Source of the DNA: an uncultured bacterium
GTDB taxonomy: Bacteria > Hydrogenedentota > Hydrogenedentia > Hydrogenedentales > CAITNO01
Direction: 5' to 3'
DNA length: 6,768 nt
Assembly (NCBI GenBank): GCA_937923585.1
Contig: CALDSM010000257.1
Coordinates: forward strand, 1 to 6,768
A model generated the notes under the pieces. It searched no databases and was not told where the DNA came from. It worked only from the letters and a program-made list of their open reading frames with translations. Every line of letters begins with the position of its first letter. Within the stretch, counting starts at the first letter, position 1. The translations under genes and the position numbers were made by a program. This document shows positions 1 to 4,697 of the stretch, one piece after another.

Positions 1-217
1 CATCGGCCTGCTCCCGCCGGAACTGCCGCATGACCGCATCGTCTACATTGGCAACGCGTCGCTCGCGGGCGCGAAGTGGGCCGCGCTCTCCAGCCGGGCC
101 CGCGCGCGGGCCGAAGTCATCGCGCGGCACGCCCGCCACGTGGAACTCAGCAGCGACCCCGAGTTTGCCATGGAATTCGCCATGGCCATGTATTTTCCGG
201 GGCTGACCGGCGCGTAG
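1..217 (+). CDS. C-terminal fragment of a RACo-type (ASKHA/DUF4445) corrinoid-activation protein
   Basis: Partial gene, open at the window's left edge. Reading from base 2 gives 71 residues ending at TAG 215-217. The stretch IGNASLAGAKWAALS, the Arg/Ala-rich helix after it and the ending HVELSSDPEFAMEFAMAMYFP match the C-terminal end of the RACo/RamA-like family, in which an N-terminal 2Fe-2S ferredoxin domain is joined to an ASKHA ATPase domain. Family members use ATP to drive reductive reactivation of the corrinoid cofactor from the inactive Co(II) state in methyl-transfer pathways. The ferredoxin domain and ATP-binding motifs lie outside the window, so cofactor and substrate cannot be checked. 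No methyltransferase or corrinoid-protein gene follows on this side. An inverted repeat starts three bases after the stop. The family call rests on remembered C-terminal motifs only; I am fairly sure of the family and not of the partner. Confidence 0.8.
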   Translation, partial: IGLLPPELPHDRIVYIGNASLAGAKWAALSSRARARAEVIARHARHVELSSDPEFAMEFAMAMYFPGLTGA

Positions 218-220
218 GTC

Positions 221-317
221 TTCTTGCTCTTGCTCTTGCTCTTGCTCCACTTTGAGAATCATGTAGTTAACGGAACCAACGCCTAATTTCGAGCAAGATT
301 AAGAGCAGGAGCAAGAG
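221..317. repeat. Hexamer-based imperfect inverted repeat, 27-bp arms
   Basis: The left arm (221-247) is built from TCTTGC hexamers repeated in tandem. The right arm (291-317) is the degenerate complement, rich in GAGCAAGA. By hand, 23 of 27 positions are complementary and two of the four mismatches would be U-G wobbles in one RNA orientation, with a third possible. The 43-base spacer includes GTTAAC. The purine-rich character continues past the right arm to about 334. It begins three bases after the upstream stop, so it could work as a 3'-end structure or terminator, or be a dispersed intergenic repeat. There is no clear U-tract, so the termination role is inference. Confidence 0.75.
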
Positions 318-359
318 TAAAAGAAAAGAACGAGGCAACCCACGATCATCGGCTAAACA

Positions 360-388
360 GTTACATTTTCCGCAACCGGGTGTATACT
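360..388 (+). promoter_or_regulatory. Possible sigma70-type promoter for the FG-GAP lipoprotein gene
   Basis: TATACT at 383-388 matches the -10 consensus at five of six positions. GTTACA at 360-365 matches four of six -35 bases at 17-base spacing. The site lies in a short AT-richer patch between the inverted repeat and the lipoprotein gene. A start near 395 would give a leader of about 88 bases. The assignment comes from sequence alone, and the organism's sigma-factor preference is unknown. Confidence 0.4.
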
Positions 389-395
389 TGTCAGG

Positions 396-422
396 ACCGG
401 GGAGCCCCCGGATTGTCCCGGT
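396..422 (+). promoter_or_regulatory. Two mutually exclusive GC hairpins in the inferred leader
   Basis: CCGGGG (397-402) can pair with CCCCGG (406-411) across a 3-base loop. The overlapping ACCGGG (396-401) can instead pair with CCCGGT (417-422). Both use the same left strand, so only one can form at a time. They sit just after the inferred transcription start. This may be no more than a GC-rich coincidence; no known riboswitch class is recognised. Confidence 0.25.
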
Positions 423-482
423 GTGAACTGTGTCCGCGCCCGATGGACCGGCCTGCGCGGGAGCGCCTGAGGAGTGGAAGCC

Positions 483-2726
483 ATGCAATTTGCCAAAGTG
501 TTCGTGTTTGCGGGGCTGGCGCTGTGCGCGCTTGTGCTGTCCGGATGCCCGAGCAGCGACGGCGCGGCCTCAGACCCGCTGGAAAACGCTGCGTCACGGC
601 TCTTTGAAAGCCGGTTGGTCTACAAAGTCGCCGGTCAGGCGGTGGACCAGGCCGTGGGTGATTTCGACAAGGACGGCATCCCCGACATCGCCGCGGTCAA
701 CCGTGACACAAACAACGTGTCCGTGCTGCTGGGCAAGAGCGGCGGCCACTATGAGGCGGCCGCAAACTACGCCGTGGGCACGCTGCCCAGCGCCATCGCC
801 GCGGCGGACCTCACGGGCGGCGGCAATCTCGACCTGGTGGTCGCCTGCGAGACCTATGACCAGGTGGCGATCCTTCCCGGCGTCGGCGACGGCACCTTTG
901 GCGAGGCGAAGATGCTCGGCATGGTGAGCGGGTCCAAGCCGCGCGGCGTGGCCGTCGCCGATGTGAGCCGCGATGGCACCCTGGACATCATCACGGCGGA
1001 CAGCGCCTCCGGCACGGTGACCGTGCTGGCAGGCAGGGGCGGTCTTGCCTTTGCCGATCCGGTGCGCCTTCCCGTGGGCGCCGGCCCGCGCTGGCTAATC
1101 GCCCGTGACGTGAACGGCGACAGTGCGCCTGACCTGATCACCGTGAACCGCGACACGAACAACGTGAGCCTGCTGCTGAATGCGGGCGGCGCGTTCGGGA
1201 CGGCGGTAAACCTGGCCTGCGGCACGACGCCGCGCATGGCCCTGCTGGAGGACTTCACGGGGGACGGCAAGGCCGACCTGCTCGTTTCGAACCCGGGTTC
1301 GGGCGATTTCTCGCTGCTGGCCGGCGACGGCAGCGGATTTGCCGCCGAAACGCGCATTGACCTCGGCTATCTGCCCACCCGCATCGTTGCCGCCGACTTC
1401 AACCGGGACGGTGACATGGACTTGGCAGCCATTCTTTTTGAATCGGCCGACGGCAGCGCGCTGGGGGTGGTGGCGGTGCTGTTGGGCGACGGCACGGGCG
1501 GTTTCGACGCCCCGCTGTTCTTTGGTGCCTGCAACCAGGGCTACGGCCTTGCCGCGGCGGACATGAACGCGGACCACAAGGTTGACCTGGTTGTGTCCGA
1601 CGTGGGCAACGCGACCGTGTCGGTGCTGCGCGGCAGGGGTGACGGCGGGTTTGAGAGTGACCAACGTTTCCCCGTGGGGCCCAATCCGACGGTCGCCGTC
1701 ATGGAGGATTTCAACAAGGACGGCAACGCCGACCTTGCCGTGGGCAATTACAACGGGAACAGTGTGGTGATCATGCTGGGTGACGGCACCGGCCAGTTCG
1801 CCGCGCAGGCGGCGCCGCTGGCGCTGGCGGGCAGGCCGGGCGCGTTGGCACTGGGCGACCTCAACGCCGACAGCAAGGCGGACCTGGTGGTGGGCGTGCT
1901 GGGAACAAAGACACTGTCGGTGTTTCTGGGCCAGGGCACCGGCCGTTTCACGCCGACCGCGGGCGTGCTGGTGCTGCCGGCGGCTTCGGTGTACAACCCC
2001 GAGGTGCAGTCGCTGGCGCTGGGCGACATGAACGGGGACGGCAAACTCGACGTGGTCACCGGTAACACCGGCTCCGATTCCCTTTCGGTGCTGCTGGGCG
2101 ACGGCACGGGCAGATTCGCTGCACCGGTTGAGTCCGCAAAGATCAGTTATCCGCTGTCGGTCCGCCTTGCCGACATGAACCATGACGCCAAACTCGACGT
2201 GGTCTGCCTGAGCACCCGCGACCCCGGCAATTCCAACGATTCGGCGGCACCGCGTGTGGTGTTCGTCCCCGGCTTGGGCGACGGCACGCTGGACGGAACC
2301 GCAATGGTGCGCTACACCACCGGCGCCGGGCCGACCGGCATGGTGCTCGGCGCCTTCGGTGCCGTCGGTGTGCCCGATGCGATGACGCTGCACCCCGGCG
2401 ACAACAGCGTCTATATGCTGGCGGGCACCGCTGACGGGCGCCTCGGCGCCGGCAAGCGTCTGCGCACGGACGCCGCACCCGCCGGGATGATCCCCTTCGA
2501 TTTTAACGCGGACGGTCTTTCGGACCTGGTCACGATTCACACCGGGGACTTCGTCGCCGTGCGCATGAGCCGGGGCGGCGGTGCCTTTGAAACGTTCAAC
2601 CATTTCCTCGTCGGCAGCCAGCCCAATGCGGGCCTCATCGGGGACGTGAACGGGGACGGAATCCCGGACCTCGTCATGCTCGACAAAGGCACCTCCTCCG
2701 TGTCGGTGCTGCTCGGAAACCGCTAG
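483..2726 (+). CDS. Exported lipoprotein of 14 FG-GAP/VCBS repeats
   Basis: The protein has 747 residues. ATG 483 is preferred over GTG 474 because GGAG at 471-474 lies eight bases upstream and the signal peptide then starts cleanly. Residues 1-22 are a lipoprotein signal: a hydrophobic core, then LVLSGC with Cys22 as the lipidated residue. From about residue 55 to the end it is 14 FG-GAP/VCBS repeats of 48-60 residues. Each begins with a Dx(N/D)xDG-like calcium loop; the loops start near residues 60, 109, 160, 209, 257, 305, 360, 408, 459, 515, 564, 624, 673 and 721. Each usually ends in a VSVLLGxGxGxF strand. The 624 repeat has lost its acidic loop. Such repeats fold into seven-bladed beta-propellers, so 14 fits two propellers. 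The chain ends with the last repeat and has no sorting or anchoring domain after it. Likely site: periplasm or cell surface. Ligand and function are unknown; adhesion or glycan/protein binding is a guess from the fold. Confidence 0.92.
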   Translation: MQFAKVFVFAGLALCALVLSGCPSSDGAASDPLENAASRLFESRLVYKVAGQAVDQAVGDFDKDGIPDIAAVNRDTNNVSVLLGKSGGHYEAAANYAVGTLPSAIAAADLTGGGNLDLVVACETYDQVAILPGVGDGTFGEAKMLGMVSGSKPRGVAVADVSRDGTLDIITADSASGTVTVLAGRGGLAFADPVRLPVGAGPRWLIARDVNGDSAPDLITVNRDTNNVSLLLNAGGAFGTAVNLACGTTPRMALLEDFTGDGKADLLVSNPGSGDFSLLAGDGSGFAAETRIDLGYLPTRIVAADFNRDGDMDLAAILFESADGSALGVVAVLLGDGTGGFDAPLFFGACNQGYGLAAADMNADHKVDLVVSDVGNATVSVLRGRGDGGFESDQRFPVGPNPTVAVMEDFNKDGNADLAVGNYNGNSVVIMLGDGTGQFAAQAAPLALAGRPGALALGDLNADSKADLVVGVLGTKTLSVFLGQGTGRFTPTAGVLVLPAASVYNPEVQSLALGDMNGDGKLDVVTGNTGSDSLSVLLGDGTGRFAAPVESAKISYPLSVRLADMNHDAKLDVVCLSTRDPGNSNDSAAPRVVFVPGLGDGTLDGTAMVRYTTGAGPTGMVLGAFGAVGVPDAMTLHPGDNSVYMLAGTADGRLGAGKRLRTDAAPAGMIPFDFNADGLSDLVTIHTGDFVAVRMSRGGGAFETFNHFLVGSQPNAGLIGDVNGDGIPDLVMLDKGTSSVSVLLGNR

Positions 2727-2729
2727 CCA

Positions 2730-2842
2730 GGCGGTCCTCCGGAGCGGCAGGAGGCGAGCCACCAGTGGCAAGTGTAACGCAGGAGGCCTTCGCGGCCACC
2801 ACATTCATAAGATCGGGATGTGCGCTCCGGAGCGGGACCGCC
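2730..2842. repeat. 113-base intergenic element with inverted ends
   Basis: GGCGGTC plus CTCCGGAGCG at 2730-2746 is repeated in inverse orientation at 2823-2842, where a 3-base insertion separates the two blocks (7+10 matching positions). The right end contains a perfect 12-base palindrome, CGCTCCGGAGCG (2823-2834). Inside are smaller hairpins: GCCAC/GTGGC (2758-2769) and GGCC/GGCC around TTCGC (2786-2798 region). GCAGGAGG also occurs twice, at 2747-2754 and 2779-2786. It begins three bases after the lipoprotein stop. It may be a REP/MITE-like non-autonomous repeat or a structured 3' end; no flanking target duplication was identified. Confidence 0.55.
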
Positions 2843-2872
2843 GGACGCCATCCCGCAAAGGCGGGCCCATGA
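2765..2872 (+). CDS. Possible 35-residue ORF coupled to the Spy-like gene
   Basis: A GTG start at 2765 lies ten bases after a perfect AGGAGG (2749-2754) and opens a 35-codon frame. Its TGA (2870-2872) overlaps the ATG of the next gene as ATGA. The predicted peptide begins MASVTQEAFAATTFIRSG and is basic towards its end; no signal peptide, run of one amino acid or known family is recognised. A strong ribosome site together with a four-base stop/start overlap is the usual shape of translational coupling, so it could be a leader peptide. It also lies almost entirely inside the inverted-end element, so it may be a chance frame in a repeat. Low confidence. Confidence 0.25.
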   Translation: MASVTQEAFAATTFIRSGCALRSGTAGRHPAKAGP

Positions 2873-3537
2873 ACACAGAATCTGGCAAGAAATACTCCAA
2901 GCTCAAACTGATCCTGGCCGGCATCGGCGTTGTCTACCTGATCGGCGGTGCGGTGTGGGCCGGCCATTATTACTGGACAAACCGGTCCGCCGCGCGGCAG
3001 CCCAACATGGCCGCCCATCCCGAGCGCGCCGGAGAAATGATGGTTGACCGCGAGATCGAGCGGTACAGCGGCCAGCTTGGGCTCACGGAAGAACAGAAGA
3101 AGCAGGTGCGCGACATCGTGGCAAAGGCGGGTTTGGCAAACGTGCCGCCCCTGCAGGCCATGCAGGGCATGATGGAGGTGCAGAAGAAGATCCGCGAAAT
3201 CCTCACCCCGGAACAGCGGCAGAAAATGGACCAGGCGCAGAATGACCGCGCAGGCAAATTCGCCGACCGCATGACGGAACGGCTCAAGAAAGAGGTGGGC
3301 ATCACCGACGAGCAGGCGCAGGGCATCCGAAACATCATGAACGAGTCGAACCCGATGAAGGCCGGGGCTGATACCTCGACCCCGATGCCCATGCGCTTCA
3401 TGCAGGCCCGCGACCGCATCCGCAGTCTGCTCACGCCGGAACAGCAGGAGAAATTCGACAAGATGCAGGGTCCCGGCGGCGGCATGATGCGCCGCTTCAT
3501 GGGGGGCGGCGGACAGCAGCCCCGGGAGGAGAACTGA
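2869..3537 (+). CDS. Membrane-anchored Spy/LTxxQ-like protein with a duplicated helical unit
   Basis: The protein has 222 residues from ATG 2869, preceded by AAAGG (2857-2861) at seven bases. An in-frame ATG at 2818 would add 17 polar residues with a weaker ribosome site. Residues 12-36 form one hydrophobic segment after a Lys-rich N-terminus, which fits an uncleaved signal anchor with the rest outside the cytoplasm. The body is helical and carries four LTxxQ-type motifs: LTEEQ 72-76, LTPEQ 112-116, ITDEQ 145-149 and LTPEQ 188-192. Spacings of 40 and 43 residues within pairs, and about 75 between pairs, indicate two copies of a Spy/CpxP-like hairpin. The tail from about 201 is Gly- and Met-rich (GGGMM, FMGGGG). 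Spy-like proteins are extracytoplasmic chaperones or stress and metal sensors; metal binding here is only suggested by the many Met residues. It is followed after two bases by a prepilin gene, so the pair is probably co-translated. Exact role unknown. Confidence 0.78.
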   Translation: MNTESGKKYSKLKLILAGIGVVYLIGGAVWAGHYYWTNRSAARQPNMAAHPERAGEMMVDREIERYSGQLGLTEEQKKQVRDIVAKAGLANVPPLQAMQGMMEVQKKIREILTPEQRQKMDQAQNDRAGKFADRMTERLKKEVGITDEQAQGIRNIMNESNPMKAGADTSTPMPMRFMQARDRIRSLLTPEQQEKFDKMQGPGGGMMRRFMGGGGQQPREEN

Positions 3538-3539
3538 TC

Positions 3540-4496
3540 ATGCGCCGAAAAGGCTTCACGCTCATTGAGCTGCTGGTGGTGATCGCCATCATCGGCATAC
3601 TCGCCAGCATCCTGCTGCCCGCGCTGGCGCGGGCGCGCGAGGCGGCACGGCGCGCCTCCTGCCAGAACAGCCTCAAGCAGTGGGGGCTGGTCTTCAAGAT
3701 GTACTCCGGTGAAAGCCCCTCGAACAAGTACCCGCCCATGGAGTTTGAATGGGACTGCAACGAGCGGCTGTGCGCCGCCTTCGGCCCGCTCGTGGACAGC
3801 GTCTACCCCGAGTACCTGACTGATTTCAATCTCGTGTTCTGCCCGTCGGACTCGACCGACAAGCCGGAACAGCACAAGGACGAGGCCGGAAAGTGGACGC
3901 TCATGAACAAGGTGGCGGGAAACCGGCAGGAGGGGGTCGAGGCGGTTGACGCCAGTTACACCTATTTCTCCTTCCTCTTCGACCGCTGCCGGGACGAGGA
4001 CAAACAGGCTTCTATAGACGACGTGCGCGGTTTCGCCTCCAACCTGGGCATCGAGATTCCGGCGGACATCAAGACCATGCCCGCCCAGTTCCATGACACC
4101 TGGCACGACCTGTTTCACAGCGCAATGCCGCTGGGCATGCTGGGCGACAAGGCGGGATTCAAGGCAATGGTGGACAATAACCGCACCGTGCCGGCGGGCG
4201 AGGGCAACGGCGGCGGAAGTTCGACCACGGTCTACCGCCTGCGCGAGGGTATCGAGCGGTTCCTGGTGACGGACATCAACAACGCGGGCGGCGCGAACCT
4301 CGCGCAGAGCGGCGTGTACGTCATGCTCGACAACGTGTCCACGCAGGTGGCCAAGTTCAACCATGTGCCCGGCGGCAGCAATGTGCTCTACATGGACGGC
4401 CACGTCGAGTTTGTGCGCTACCCCCAGCAGGCCCCCATCACGCGCGGCATGGCCGCCGTAATGCACCTCATGGATGTGAGGCCGTCGTTCCACTAA
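3540..4496 (+). CDS. Type IV prepilin-like protein with N-methylation signal and H-x-DG C-terminus
   Basis: The protein has 318 residues. The start at ATG 3540 has GGAGG at 3525-3529, ten bases upstream and inside the end of the preceding gene, leaving a 2-base intergenic gap. Residues 1-28 are a class III signal: MRRKG, then FTLIELLVVIAIIGILASILLPAL. Prepilin peptidase should cut after Gly5, leaving Phe+1 and the conserved Glu+5 (residue 10). The following RAREAARRASCQNSLKQWG is the usual continuation in planctomycete, lentisphaeral and hydrogenedentote prepilins. FCPSD (Cys101), YRLREGIERFLVTDINNA (about 232-249) and NVLYMDGHVEF (281-291) match the processing-associated H-x9-DG type, although here ten residues separate His275 from Asp286. 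It is probably a secretion-type pseudopilin or minor pilin in the inner membrane or an envelope filament. No peptidase, ATPase or platform protein is nearby, so assembly must rely on genes elsewhere. Confidence 0.93.
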   Translation: MRRKGFTLIELLVVIAIIGILASILLPALARAREAARRASCQNSLKQWGLVFKMYSGESPSNKYPPMEFEWDCNERLCAAFGPLVDSVYPEYLTDFNLVFCPSDSTDKPEQHKDEAGKWTLMNKVAGNRQEGVEAVDASYTYFSFLFDRCRDEDKQASIDDVRGFASNLGIEIPADIKTMPAQFHDTWHDLFHSAMPLGMLGDKAGFKAMVDNNRTVPAGEGNGGGSSTTVYRLREGIERFLVTDINNAGGANLAQSGVYVMLDNVSTQVAKFNHVPGGSNVLYMDGHVEFVRYPQQAPITRGMAAVMHLMDVRPSFH

Positions 4497-4525
4497 GCCA
4501 ACGCGGACAACAGCCCCAAGAACAG

Positions 4526-4623
4526 GGACGAAAGGGACGCAAAGGACGAAAGGGACACGTGTGACCCCGGACAAGAAATGCCTTGTGCAGGTGTCCCCTT
4601 GGTCCTTTCAGTCCCTTACGTCC
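4526..4623. repeat. Imperfect inverted repeat with 33-bp arms in the convergent gap
   Basis: Arms 4526-4558 and 4591-4623 are complementary at 28 of 33 positions by hand alignment, with a 32-base spacer. The left arm is itself a degenerate direct repeat with an 8-9 base period (GGGACGAA/AAGGGACGC-like units). Weaker pairing continues outward, with CAG and CAAG around 4511-4520 against CTTG and CTG around 4629-4635. A small inner hairpin, ACAAG (4571-4575) with CTTGT (4582-4586), lies in the spacer. The element sits between two convergent genes, where it could block read-through both ways. Whether it is a terminator or a dispersed repeat is not decided by the sequence. Confidence 0.75.
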
Positions 4624-4678
4624 GTTGTCTTGCTGGAAACATGCGGGGTTGCGCGGTCGGTAAATTCAATATTTATGA

Positions 4679-4696
4679 CAGGCTTACCCCTGCCTG
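4679..4696 (-). terminator. Possible weak terminator hairpin of the flippase transcript
   Basis: Immediately after the flippase stop on the - strand, CAGGC pairs with GCCTG (plus-strand 4692-4696 and 4679-4683) across an 8-base loop. An AT-rich stretch follows (about 4660-4678, reading TCATAAATATTG on the - strand). The stem is only five pairs and there is no uninterrupted T-run, so it is a weak candidate beside the much larger inverted repeat at 4526-4623. Confidence 0.3.
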
Positions 4697-4697
4697 A

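Noticed and set aside
221..317. Consideration as a CRISPR array or tandem-repeat locus
   Set aside because: Units are six bases without spacers, and the second block is inverted, so it is a low-complexity inverted repeat rather than a CRISPR.
267..488. 73-codon - strand frame with a poly-Leu run
   Set aside because: The Leu run is simply the translation of the hexamer repeat; there is no ribosome site or family resemblance.
1095..2804. 569-codon open frame on the - strand
   Set aside because: It lies antisense to the FG-GAP gene and yields a His/Gln/Arg-rich repetitive product. This is what strong GC bias at third positions opposite a repeated gene produces, and the forward frame has a signal peptide and clear domains.
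2730..2842. Consideration as an integron attC site or a riboswitch
   Set aside because: No GTTRRRY/RYYYAAC-type core sites at the ends, no integrase nearby, and no conserved riboswitch core that I can recognise.
2970..4574. 534-codon open frame on the - strand
   Set aside because: It runs across two well-supported + strand genes and the intergenic gap, has no recognisable domain, and its frame is explained by GC-rich complement coding.
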